Assembly (NCBI RefSeq): GCF_025766255.1 | Contig: NW_026516673.1 | Location: 558,001-622,000, forward strand | Direction: 5' to 3' | Length of the DNA: 64,000 bases | Source of the DNA: Zychaea mexicana | Lineage: Eukaryota; Mucoromycota; Mucoromycetes; Mucorales; Lichtheimiaceae | Part shown: one piece after another, positions 1 to 12,344 of the stretch | Layout: every line of letters starts with the position of its first letter | Numbering within the stretch: the first letter of the stretch is position 1 | Position numbers and translations under genes: made by a program | Notes under the pieces: generated by a model | Seen by the model: the letters and a program-made list of their open reading frames with translations, nothing else | What the model was told of the DNA's origin: nothing | Databases searched by the model: none

Positions 1-379
1 GACGACTTAATGGTGAATTGGGCCCTAAACCATCGTCGCCGATAGACCGCCAAACACTCCGAGTAGCGTCTTCATGAGCAACTGCAATGAATGCTTCGAG
101 TATGATTCCAAGAACAGTTGAAATGGCAATGGCGGTTGTATAGACGATCGTTTCTCTTGAGACTTTTACACGCGCCCACTAGGTAGAGTAGTTGTTTAAG
201 TCGGAATAAATGAACCGACCTATTCGGTTGCTGGATTTTTCTCTCGCTCTTTCTTTTTCTCCCCCTTTTTATTGGTTTACCGATAGTTGAAGGATACGGA
301 AAGCAAAGCTTGGTGTTTTATTATTGTCGGACAGCAGTTGTTCTTGGGGCCGTGATTGTGTTTCTTGACGTTTCGCCAT
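1..379 (-). CDS. 5' part of a membrane protein gene, truncated by the window edge
   Basis: Two minus-strand exons are visible. Exon 1 (379-281) begins with ATG and encodes 33 hydrophilic residues. A GTAAAC donor follows and the intron (280-179) ends in CTAG. Exon 2 (178-1) continues in the same phase and stays open to the window edge. It encodes a hydrophobic stretch (TIVYTTAIAISTVLGIILEA) that looks like a transmembrane segment, followed by an acidic, Gly/Pro-containing loop. The gene lies divergently from the histidine kinase, with about 1.4 kb between the two start codons. I do not recognise the family from this short N-terminus. The splice model rests on consensus motifs and uninterrupted phase only, so the gene itself is moderately supported and its product is unknown. 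Confidence 0.45.
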
Positions 380-1774
380 TCAAAACAAGGTAAAGTAAGT
401 GAGCACAACAAAAAAGAGAGGGCGTCCACAATTGGGGACAGCACAGCCAAGACTTTTTTCCCTCACCCTAATGACGACGAGTACATACAGAAATTAAAGG
501 GGGAAGGGTTGAAGTTGCATCCGGAAGGGACGCCAAACCTTATATAGTAAAGCCATGCTTTTCTTGTATAGTGTGGTTTAATATGGGCTAATGTGGCACT
601 GTGGCACTGCTCTAATATAACGGACCCGCCATAATGTAAAAAGCTGGAGCGGCAGAAGACGATGAAACAAATCATGCAGAATGATGATGATGATGATGAT
701 GACGACGAGGCAGCGTACTCAACCCTTTCTCTTTCTCTTTCTCTCTTTATCAAAACAGTCCAGGAGATCGTCGACAATGGCAACAAAACAAACAACAATA
801 AGAGCACAACATTGTGTTTTATATGCACGATTGCTCTTTTTTTGATAGATCCATTATAGCAGCTTTCTAGTATAGGCAACGCCGAATCTAAAATAATGCT
901 GCCCTGTTTCTCTGCTGCATGTAGCCTCGATAGAGATGTACGCCAGGGAAAAATGATGGTTGATGCTCATTATTCCGCAAGAGAGTCATCGGATAAGCTT
1001 AGGTACCCAGGCAAGCGTCTTCCGTTCGTCTGCTGAGCTGTTTATTTTGTTCTGCGTTAAGCGTCACAAGATCAAATAGTAGCGATAACCCCCTTGCTCG
1101 CCTTGTTATTTCTTTGTTGCTAAAGTACTTGCCATACTGCTACTACTATCTACTACCGCTATCGCTATGCTGCTAGCGTGAGCGCCTAGATGTTTCGAAT
1201 GTTACCACTCCGCCTTGTTCTTGCTACGTGCACTAGGTAGTTCTTATTGATATGAAACAGCAAAATAAAACAATTCATTCTCAGAGGTCAAAACGCTGTA
1301 ACAGTCGTGCAGGAAAAAAGAAGAGAGTGAGAGAGTGGAGTGGAGTGGGTAGTGTCAAGACAACTCGGCGTAGCACCAGCTGAACCCCGTTTTATACTTT
1401 TCTTTCTTTCCCTTCTCTCTTTCCTTCTTTCTTTCTTTATCTCAAAGGGCAAATTGCATACTACTTCAATCGGTCGTACCATTGCATGAAGAGCACCAGT
1501 AGCGTACTTTTTCTTCATCTGCCCTTATAGTTTGCCTTTAGCTTTTAATATTGTCATCCTCCTCCTCCTCCTCCCCCACCCATCCGCCACCTTTTCATCT
1601 GTTTCATACGACCGCCTTTCCCTTACTTACGTATCTCGCACATATACACCTCATATACAGCACGCATACAATCCAATACTTCATTAATTACGTGTTGTCA
1701 CTCGCTCCCTGTTCCTATTTTAAACCTATCCTTTATTGCGATTCCCGTTCTTTCTAGCCACAACCTGAGTGGTT
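380..1774. promoter_or_regulatory. Divergent intergenic region upstream of the histidine kinase
   Basis: No convincing gene is seen. The region holds a GAT/GAC trinucleotide run near 683-709, CT-rich tracts near 720-750 and 1395-1440, and a TCC run near 1555-1575 shortly before the kinase ATG. Short open frames here are low-complexity translations of these tracts. It presumably carries the promoters of both flanking genes, but no specific site can be defended. Confidence 0.4.
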
Positions 1775-4700
1775 ATGAAACGCTCATTAGACGACAATCA
1801 TTCACACGACTCCAAGAAATTCTGTTCACCGACAGAGAGATCCCCTCAGCAGCAACAACAACAGCAATCTAATTCCGTCACCATGAGCGCCACCGTATTA
1901 GATTACGTGCGCGACATCATTCAGGATCTCGACCAACGTCATCTTGATCACTGCCTCAGCAAACAGCTTACTCGTGATACCCTAGGCAACTTGCAACCGG
2001 CTGATGCCGAGCTAGCCAGCACGTTGGATGCTGCATTGAAAAGAATAGCCCAGTATCAGCTGATGCTAGAAACAGATAACCTTAGATACCGCATCGCGAT
2101 ACAACAGCAGTATCAGCTGCTGACGGGTGCTCAAGGCGATGATGACAAGAACGCATCTGCAGTATCAAAAAACAATTTGAACAACACCACCCGTAACAAT
2201 AACGATCAACAGCAATCACCGACGCCTACTACCACAACTACATCAAAACCCGCTACGACTAAATCCGATCAGGAACCAGATCATGCCGATAATAACAACA
2301 CGACCGCTGCTACTGCTACTACGAAGAAAGTTGCCATGACACCCGAAGATGGCATTTCCACCATCAGAGACTCGTCGTTGCTTGAGAAAATGCAACCCCA
2401 CAACCGAAGCCCCATGCTCTCTATGCCAACTGCCACTACGCCTACCGGCTATTTTTGTAAATATTTCAAAAATATTTTCTGTAACAACGTTTTGCCAAGG
2501 GAGAGGAGGAGTGAGAAAAGACCGCGGGATGTTTTTATTAATAAGAGAATTCCTGTTGTTGCTGTTGTTGTTGTTTTTGTGTGTATAAACACATTACGAA
2601 CATGACCGTGTGTTGCTGTTGTTGTTGTAGCTGTCACGACCCACTCTGCCTCCGGAACGCCTCCTGCTGGTGCCTCACTGACACCATCGCCCTCCATGAC
2701 ACCGCCCTTTGGAATTGCCGCCTCAACCTCAAACGCATATCCTGTGTTTTTTGGAACACTCTCGTCGCCTCCGCTCATGTCTTTCCCAGCTGCTACCGTT
2801 CAAACAAGCGCCGATAACATTGTCTGTCCCGACTGCGTTGTGCAGGCTGTCAAAGTTGCCTCCAATGTCTTTGCCGGCAAATTGGACCAGCGTATCACCT
2901 GCAACCACGAACGCTGTGTCTCTGGCCCTGTTCACCCGTCATCGCCCATCAACATGCTCAAGGAGGCTGTCAACGCCATGACCGACCGTCTGCAGCGCCT
3001 AGCAGATGAGGCCATGTACGTCTCGCACGAAACTGCCGTCAAAGGAAAACTCGGAGTTCAAGCACGCTGCGACCGCGAAATGAAAGGCGTCTGGCGTGAT
3101 TTTATCCTCAATCTCAACAGCATGACCCGTAGCCATCTCGAACAAGTCCGTGATATTGCTGATGTCTCCACCGCCATTGCCCGCGGTGATCTCAGCAAAG
3201 CCATGACTGTGCCTGTCAAGGGTGAGACGCTTTTATTGAAAAACACATTTAATACTATGGGTAAGTATAAAAAAGCTGCCAGTGAAGCTGAAGAGAAAAA
3301 GTTTATTTTAGCTTCGTAACACTAACTTTTCTTAACTTCCAAAAAAAGTCAACCAACTTAATCTTTTTGCATCCGAAGTGTCTCGTGTGGCACACGACGT
3401 CGGTACCGAAGGTCGCTTAGGCGCTCAAGCAACCGTTGCTGGCGCTGATGGCATCTGGAAAGAGCTCACGGACAATGTCAACACGATGGCAGCCAATCTT
3501 ACGAACCAGGTGCGGGACATTGCACAGGTCTCGAAATCTGTCGCACGTGGTGACTTGACCGAGAAAGTTACGGTTGAAGTCAAGGGCGAAATGCTGGATT
3601 TGAAAAACACAATTAATACCATGGTCGACCAGGTATGGCAACTCTTCTGCTTGCTCAACAAAAAAAAAAAGTGCCGCAAACACGTGTGTGCTTAATATGA
3701 GGGCGGTTGTTTAATAATCGCCGTCATTTCTCTGTCCCTTTGCATGTATGCATTACACATTACAGTTATCTACCTTTGCAACTGAGGTTACGCGTGTGTC
3801 ACTTGAAGTGGGCACAGATGGCAAACTGGGTGGTCAAGCCATCGTCAAGGATGTGGCTGGTACCTGGAAGGACTTGACAGACAATGTCAACATGATGGCC
3901 TTTAAGATCACCGGCCAGGTGCGTGATATTGCCGCAGTCGCCAAGGCCGTAGCAAAGGGTGACTTGAGCAAAAAAGTTACTGCGAATGCCCAAGGAGAAG
4001 TGCTCGAACTCAAGGACACAATGAATAAAATGGTTGACCAACTGACTCTGTTTTCGGCTGAAGTCAGGCGTGTGTCGCTCGAAGTCGGCGTCGAGGGTAA
4101 GCTTGGCGGACAAGCTGTCGTCAAGGATGTGGGCGGTGCTTGGAAAGATCTGACAGATAATGTGAATACCATGGCTGCCAATCTGACCACCCAAGTGCGA
4201 TCCATTGCTGGAGTGACCAAGGCCGTTGCGATGGGCGACTTGAGCAAAAAGATTGAAGTGCAAGCACACGGTGAGATCCTGGACTTGAAAAACACCGTGA
4301 ACGACATGGTGGACCAGCTTAGCGTCTTTTCGACTGAAGTGACGCGTGTTGCACGCGAAGTCGGCACCGATGGTAAACTCGGCGGCCAAGCACATGTACC
4401 CAATGTGGGTGGTACCTGGAAGGATTTGACCGATAATGTCAATACTATGACAACCAACCTGACTACACACGTACGAAGTATTGCCGTGGTTACCAAAGCT
4501 GTTGCCAACGGCGATCTCAGCAAAAAGGTCATGGTCAACGTCAGCGGCGAAATCTCTGATCTCAAGGACACTGTTAACAACATGGTGGATCAATTGCGTG
4601 TGTTTGCATCAGAAGTAACGCGTGTGGCCCGTGAAGTCGGCACTGAAGGCAAACTCGGCGGTGAGGCTATCGTTCCAAGCGTCAGCGGCACATGGAAAGA

Positions 4701-7700
4701 TCTGACCGACAACGTCAATGTGATGGCCGCCAACTTGACAACCCAAGTACGATCCATTGCCCAGGTAACAAAAGCCGTTGCCAAGGGCGATTTGTCGAAA
4801 AAGATTGACGTCGAAACACGGGGTGAAATTTTGGATCTTAAAAACACGGTCAATAGTATGGTGGATCAACTGAACGTATTTGCTGCCGAAGTCACACGTG
4901 TCGCCAAGGAAGTGGGCACGGATGGCAAATTAGGTGGCCAGGCCATGGTGCCCAATGTCGACGGAACTTGGATGGACCTCACTGATAATGTCAATCAGAT
5001 GGCCACCAACTTGACAACCCAGGTGCGGTCCATTGCCGAAGTCACCAAGTCAGTGGCAAACGGCGATCTTAGCAAGAAAATTGAAGTCGCGAGTGGCGGC
5101 GAGATCCTAGAGCTAAAAAATATTGTCAACAACATGGTGGACCAACTTCGTATATTTGCATCCGAGGTCACGCGTGTCTCTAAGGAAGTCGGCACAGAAG
5201 GAAAGCTGGGCGGTCAAGCCGTTGTGCAAGGTGTGGCTGGTACATGGCATGAGCTCACGGCTAACGTCAACATCATGGCAGCCAACCTGACGAACCAAGT
5301 ACGGTCCATCGCTGAAGTGACTAAAGCCGTGGCATTGGGTGATTTGAGCAAGAAGATTGAAGTCGAAAGTGGCGGCGAGGTGCTCGAACTCAAGAATATT
5401 GTCAATAACATGGTCGACCAGCTGCGTATATTCGCCTCTGAGGTAACGCGTGTATCTAAAGAGGTCGGCACTGAAGGCAAGCTTGGTGGTCAGGCTGTTG
5501 TTCAAGGCGTAGCCGGCACTTGGCATGAACTTACAGACAACGTCAATATCATGGCTGCCAACCTCACGAACCAAGTGCGATCGATTGCCGAAGTGACCAA
5601 GGCCGTAGCGTTGGGTGATCTCAGCAAGAAAATCGACGTTGAGAGTGGAGGGGAGATTCTTGAACTCAAGGATATCGTCAACAACATGGTTGATCAACTG
5701 CGTATTTTCGCATCCGAGGTTACGCGTGTCTCCAAGGAAGTAGGCACGGATGGCAAATTGGGTGGCCAGGCCATGGTGCCCAATGTCGACGGTACATGGA
5801 TGGAACTGACGAACAATGTCAATATCATGGCTGCCAATCTTACGAATCAAGTACGCTCCATTGCCGAGGTGACCAAGGCTGTCGCTTTAGGTGATCTTAG
5901 TAAAAAAATTGAGGTCGAAAGTGGTGGAGAAATACTGGAGCTCAAGAACATTGTCAACAACATGGTCGACCAGTTACGAATTTTTGCATCCGAGGTGACG
6001 CGTGTCTCCAAAGAGGTCGGCACAGAGGGAAAACTAGGCGGCCAAGCGGTTGTACAAGGCGTTGCAGGAACATGGAATGAACTCACGGACAATGTAAATA
6101 TCATGGCGGCCAATTTAACCACCCAGGTACGATCCATCGCAGAAGTTACCAAAGCTGTCGCCAGCGGTGATCTCAGCAAAAAGATCGAAGTCGAAACTCG
6201 AGGCGAGATCTTGGACTTGAAGAACATTGTGAACGACATGGTGGATCAGTTACGTGTCTTTGCATCTGAAGTTACACGTGTTGCGCGCGAGGTCGGCACC
6301 GAAGGCAAGCTCGGCGGTCAAGCTGTAGTGTATGGCGTGGCTGGCACCTGGATGGACTTGACGGTCAATGTGAATACCATGGCAGCCAATTTGACGACCC
6401 AAGTGCGATCGATTGCTCAAGTCACCAAAGCAGTTGCTCGCGGCGACTTGTCAGAAAAAATTGATGTTGAAACTCGAGGCGAGATCTTGGACCTTAAAAA
6501 CACAGTGAACAACATGGTGGACCAATTGCGCGTTTTTGCTTCTGAAGTCACGCGTGTATCCAAAGAAGTCGGCACTGAAGGCAAACTTGGTGGGCAAGCT
6601 GTGGTACAAGGTGTCGCAGGCACATGGAAGGACTTGACAGATAATGTCAACTTGATGGCAAGTAATTTGACAACACAAGTACGGTCCATTGCCCAGGTCA
6701 CGAAAGCTGTCGCGTTGGGTGATCTCAGCAAGAAAATTGACGTTGAGAGTGGAGGAGAGATTCTTGAGCTCAAGGATATCGTCAACAATATGGTGGATCA
6801 ACTGCGTATTTTCGCATCTGAGGTCACGCGTGTCTCGAAGGAAGTAGGCACGGATGGCAAACTAGGGGGCCAAGCAGTGGTACAAGGTGTAGCCGGCACT
6901 TGGTACGAACTCACAAATAACGTCAACATCATGGCCGCAAATCTTACAAATCAAGTACGGTCCATTGCTGAAGTGACCAAGGCTGTTGCTCTAGGTGACT
7001 TGAGTAAAAAGATTGAAGTTGAGAGTGGTGGAGAAATCCTGGAGCTCAAGAATATCGTCAACAACATGGTCGACCAGTTACGAATTTTTGCATCCGAAGT
7101 CACGCGTGTCTCTAAGGAAGTCGGCACGGATGGCAAATTGGGTGGCCAGGCCAGGGTGCCCAATGTTGACGGTACATGGATGGAACTGACGAACAATGTC
7201 AATATCATGGCTGCCAATCTTACGAATCAAGTACGGTCTATTGCCGAGGTGACCAAGGCCGTAGCGTTGGGTGACCTGAGCAAGAAGATCGAGGTGGAAA
7301 GTGGCGGTGAGATTTTGGAACTCAAAGACATCGTCAACAACATGGTGGACCAACTCCGTATTTTTGCATCCGAGGTCACGCGTGTCTCCAAAGAAGTCGG
7401 CACAGAAGGAAAGTTAGGAGGCCAAGCTGTCGTGCAAGGCGTGGCTGGTACTTGGTACGAACTGACGAACAATGTAAACATCATGGCCGCAAATCTTACC
7501 AATCAAGTACGGTCTATTGCCGAGGTGACCAAGGCCGTAGCGTTGGGTGATCTTAGCAAAAAGATTGAAGTCGAAAGTGGTGGCGAGATCCTGGAGCTCA
7601 AAAACATTGTCAATAACATGGTCGACCAACTACGTATATTTGCGTCAGAAGTAACGCGAGTGTCCAAAGAAGTCGGTACTGAAGGCAGGCTCGGCGGACA

Positions 7701-10605
7701 AGCTATTGTCCAAGGTGTTGCTGGTACATGGAACGAACTGACAGATAATGTCAATATCATGGCTGCCAATCTGACAAACCAAGTGCGGTCCATTGCCGAG
7801 GTGACCAAAGCTGTGGCAAACGGCGACTTGAGCAAGAAGATCCATGTTGAAGCACGCGGTGAAATTCTAGATCTCAAGAACACTGTCAATGACATGGTGG
7901 ATCAACTCAGCGTATTCTCAACCGAAGTAACGCGAGTGGCCAGAGAAGTCGGTACTGAAGGCAAATTGGGCGGTCAAGCCATTGTGCAAGGTGTCGCTGG
8001 CACATGGAAGGATCTGACGGACAATGTCAACATGATGGCCGGTAATCTAACAACTCAGGTGCGATCTATTGCTGCAGTTACTACGGCTGTTGCTAAGGGC
8101 GATTTGTCACGCAAAATCGTTGTAGAAGTACAAGGTGAAATCTTGGAGCTTAAGTAGGTTACTATGTTTTGTTTTGTGTGTGAAGGAGGTCGATCCACGT
8201 GTATGAAATGGATTACTAAGAACATTATCACGTCCAAATAGAGATACTGTGAACTCCATGGTAGATCAACTGCGAGTCTTTGCTGCAGAAGTTACGCGTG
8301 TCGCTAGAGAAGTCGGTACAGAAGGCATGTTGGGTGGACAAGCAGCGATCATAGGCGTCGACGGCACTTGGAAAGATTTGACCGATAACGTCAACTTGAT
8401 GGCCAGCAACTTGACGGATCAGCTTCGTGCCATCGCTGCAGTCTGTAAAGCCGTCGCTCAAGGTGACTTGTCCAAAAAAATTGAGGTCGAAGTGCACGGT
8501 GAAATTGCCGAGCTCAAGAACACAATCAACACCATGGTGGATCAGCTTAACTCGTTCGCGTTTGAAGTGACGCGTGTGGCACGCGAAGTCGGCACAGAAG
8601 GCAACCTTGGTGTCGAAGCACGTGTCAAGGGTGTCGGTGGTGTATGGCTCGAAATCACCAGCAATGTCAACACAATGGCCTCCAACTTGACCACGCAAGT
8701 ACGCGCGTTTGCCCAGATTTCCGCAGCTGCTGCTGAGAACGACTTTTCACGGATGATCACGGTTGAAGCACAAGGTGAAATGGACGCACTCAAGACCAAG
8801 ATTAACCAGATGGTAACCTCGTTGCGCGACGCGATTCGCAAGAACGGCCAAGCCAGAGAAGCGGCCGAATTGGCCAACCGCTCCAAAAGTGAGTTCCTGG
8901 CCAATATGAGCCACGAAATCCGTACGCCCATGAACGGTATCATTGGCATGACAGGCTTGACGCTGGAAACCGAGCTGACGCGACAACAGCGTGAAAATCT
9001 CATGATCGTGTCAAGTTTGGCAAACACGCTGCTCACCATTATTGACGCGATTCTCGATATCTCCAAAATTGAAGCGGGTCGAATGACGGTAGAAACGATT
9101 CCGTTCTCACTCCGGTCGGCTATATTTAGCGTGCTCAAGACTTTGGCAGTCAAGGCTAACCAAAAGAAGCTGGATCTGATTAACAACGTGGACAAGGCTA
9201 TCCCTGACCAGCTTATCGGCGATCCGCTCCGCCTTCGCCAAGTAATTACCAATCTCATCGGTAATGCCGTCAAATTTACGACAGAGGGTGAGGTGGCACT
9301 CGAGACCAAAGTGGTGGAAATGGAGGGCGATTACGTAAAGCTTCAATTATGCGTTAGTGACACGGGTATTGGTATACACGAGGACAAGTTGCACATTATT
9401 TTCGATACGTTCTGCCAAGCAGACGGCAGTACCACGTAAGTTTAAGTGTCACTAAAGTTGATGAACTTAAACCTGTATTGGCAAAAGAATGAATCTAATT
9501 GAAACTGATGTATAGGCGAGAATATGGTGGCACTGGCCTCGGCTTATCTATTTCCAAACATCTGGTGGAACTTATGGGCGGCGATCTATGGGTGGAATCC
9601 ATGTATGGCCGAGGCTCACAATTCTACTTTACCATCAAGCTGCGTCGCATAGGTGTGAGTGACAAGGAAGCGATAGGCAAAATGGCGCGGTACCAAGGAC
9701 GACGCATTCTCTACGTAGACAGCATGAAAGACAACACGGGTGTGATTCGAAAGATCGAGCAGCTCGGATTGACGGCTTTCCGTGTCGGTAGCATCGAGGA
9801 AGCCACTGAACTTGCCAACAAGTATTCAAACCGAAGCAAGGTCGCGCCATTCTTTGACACGGTTGTTATCGACAAGATGACTCAAGCAGAAAAGGTCCGC
9901 GAAATCATGCCGTTACGTTATACCCCCCTTGTCCTCATTGCTCCCGAAATCCACATGCTCAACATGAAGCTGTGCATCGACCTTGGCATTACAGCATACA
10001 TTAATTCACCACGCAACCTTGCAGAGCTTATGGATGCACTATCACCAGCGCTCGAAAGTCATGCCGCGTTACCGAGCGACTCTGGCAAAATCCAACCTCT
10101 CCAGATCCTCATTGCCGAAGATAATGTGGTCAACCAAAAGCTCGCCCTGCGTATTCTGCAAAAGTTTGGCCACGATGTCAAGATTGTATCAAATGGCAAA
10201 CTTGCGGTCGAGGCATTCGAGAGCCAGCGGTTCGATATGATCTTCATGGACGTGCAGATGCCTGTTATGGGTGGATTTGAAGCGACACAAAGTATACGAC
10301 GTATCGAAAGCGAATCTGGTACCGATGCGCGTATCCCAATTATTGCCTTGACGGCACACGCCATGATTGGTGATAGAGAGAAATGTCTGGATGCGGGAAT
10401 GGTACGATCATAAAAAAAATAGTACAGCGATACACGTCCATCTCATTTTCTACTGTGCTAATTATCTATTTTCTCTGCTTTCGTTTATTTTCAGGATGAA
10501 TATGTCACCAAACCATTGCGCATGCCCGAGTTGATAGCAGCAATCAAAAAATTTGCACCGTATTCTGCACATGTCATTACAGATTCACCTCACCAGCAGC
10601 AATAA
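1775..10605 (+). CDS. Group III hybrid histidine kinase with 20 HAMP-type repeats
   Basis: This is a Nik1/Os-1-type hybrid sensor kinase, which in fungi feeds the HOG osmotic-stress pathway through a phosphorelay and is the family targeted by phenylpyrrole and dicarboximide fungicides. Seven exons (1775-2456, 2631-3260, 3349-3632, 3766-8153, 8242-9435, 9516-10401, 10495-10605) join in phase to 2724 aa. The N-terminus has a poly-Gln run and an Asn/Thr-rich linker. Residues from about 335 to 2185 form the HAMP-type array. The H-box ([12 protein letters not shown]) puts the phospho-accepting His at about residue 2219. N ([10 protein letters not shown]), G1 (DTGIGI) and G2 ([10 protein letters not shown]) boxes follow. 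A receiver domain ([18 protein letters not shown]) has its phospho-Asp at about 2638. No transmembrane segment is seen, so it is probably cytosolic. Family members usually carry roughly five to nine HAMP units, so this one is exceptionally long. The ATG at 1775 is the first in frame. Confidence 0.95.
2954..8812 (+). repeat. Array of 20 tandem 276-bp HAMP-coding units
   Basis: Twenty successive units of about 92 codons are readable: one in exon 2, one in exon 3, sixteen in exon 4 (the last crossing into exon 5) and two in exon 5. Each has the pattern MVDQL..FA.EVTRV, then EVGT(D/E)GKLGGQA, TW..LT.NVN.MA.NLT, QVRSIA.VTKAV, and GDLSKKI.V...GEI..LK..VN. The outer units are more divergent. The inner units (about 5.1-7.7 kb) are nearly identical to one another at the DNA level over long stretches, indicating recent internal duplication or gene conversion. 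Confidence 0.93.
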
Positions 10606-11974
10606 TAATAAAACAAAACCTAAAATAAAACCTGCTGGGTCTGGTCACCGAGCAGATGTGTACATATACTATACTATAATCAAAGTCAGTGTGTGTGTGT
10701 GTGTGTGTAAGCGTGTGTAAAACGCCCAAAATATACCTAATACCGTACAATCGGTAACGCGACATTTTCATGCATGCAGTCCATCGTGGCCAGTGCTTGC
10801 CCCTCATAACCAATGGGGTTGTTTTTATGCAATAATGTCAACGGATGCAGACAAATATTTAATTCTTCAATATAGTGTACATGTAAACAAAGATGCTGCA
10901 AGTCAAATCTACCGCGTCACGGTGCATCTGGGATCTGGGTAACTAAGTGTAATTTAAGGTGTGCAAACCAAAGACAAAAGACGGACATCGTTGCTAAAAT
11001 ATCAACTGAGAGTTTTCTGCGCATTATCGCACATTACATACTAGTGGTGCCCCATCATATCGCACCACTCATTTTGCTGTAAGCATTATGTGCAGATTGC
11101 ATATTGGATGTTCTTAATAGCAGTCTTAGTATTAGTCGTGTATTAACATGTGCCTCCTCCTTTACTTTGTCTTTCTTGTTGCTGGGAGCTATTTAGTAGC
11201 AAAAGTGCTTCACCTTCTCCTGATCTGAATATCAATATGCATTGTGCTGCTGTTGGCATGAGATATGCTTCCAATAGCGTCCTTCTGTCTGTGCATATAT
11301 GATACACAGTTCAGTTTTGTGCTGCTATCATATACTATCATATACTACGTAGCAATTATTAAATCAAATTGATCGCTGTCAATATATATTGTGATGATAT
11401 TTATATATTTCCATTTATGCTGCTGTTTTACACTTCAATAATGATTTGAACTATAGATAACTTTCACATTCCATTTGTATATTGTATTATCCCTGCTACC
11501 AGGAGTTGTCTACATACAGTAATGTCAGGAGTAATAAAACCAGAAGGAAACAATTATACATATGTACTGATGAACTAAGTCCCCGCTTTTTCCTTTGTGA
11601 GAAAACAGATTTGAACTAAAGCAAAAACGCACGGCTGCATCCTGTCGCATGGACGCTGTGTTAATCTCATGTTACTTATCAGCGTAATAGGAGCAATGCG
11701 TGCTCGATAAAAGAGAGAAGCAGATAATTGTACATCCTGGCGCATGAACCAAATTAACGCTGTGGACTGGTATGTGTATGTATGTTTCTAATGTACATAT
11801 CTTAAAATCGTAAGTGTAGCAGAAGAGTCTATTACTCGTGGAGGATGTAGTACGCTGTACGCAGCACGCGGTGTACTTGTTGCCAGTAAAGTGGCAACAA
11901 GCTCAACAACAGGAGAGCACAAAACTGTGCCACTCACTAAAGTGGCTAATATAATAATTTCACAAAAGGGTAGG
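10606..11974. other. Intergenic, AT-rich, no gene seen
   Basis: Downstream of the kinase there are AATAAA-like signals directly after the stop codon and a GT dinucleotide microsatellite at about 10689-10708. The rest is AT-rich with frequent stops in all frames and no recognisable coding segment. Confidence 0.5.
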
Positions 11975-12344
11975 ATGGCCGAAAGTCAGTGTAAACAGAA
12001 TATGGCTGGAGAAAGCGACAGGAACTTCTATTTGAAACGGCCCCGTTCGGCTCAAAAAACACCGTCTCCGATTCCAGGCTATTTAAATTACCTCCACCGT
12101 AAGTACTACGCTTTTCTTGATATGAGAAAAAGTGGCGTCGGAAGAAGCGTTACTGTTGTTGTGCAACGTTTTGCTTATTAAGCTACAAGTGGGCTAGCCG
12201 CTCTCAGTGCCCTTTTCATTTCGTATGACAACAAATGATCTGTTAACGTAAGGAACCCTTGTCTCCTTGCTTCTTTCTTCGTTAGCCCTCTCCAGCTCAC
12301 CAGAAAGAATTCGACGACTAACGTGTACTACATTAAGGGCTTGA
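11975..12344 (+). CDS. Possible small spliced gene of unknown function
   Basis: An ATG at 11975 opens 41 codons of non-repetitive, fairly basic sequence (ending TPSPIPGYLNYLH). A strong GTAAGT donor follows at 12099. A TAG acceptor at 12285 restores the frame and adds LSSSPERIRRL before a stop at 12344, giving about 60 aa. Two CAG acceptors further on (12295 and 12303) would give different short C-termini. The peptide matches no family I know. This is a tentative call based on the donor site and on locally better codon composition than the flanks; it could equally be chance. Confidence 0.22.

Noticed and set aside
3799..7895. Long minus-strand open frames (up to about 260 codons) opposite the HAMP array
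   Set aside because: They repeat with the 276-bp unit and result from the biased codon use of the sense strand; the translations are periodic and match no protein. They are antisense shadows.
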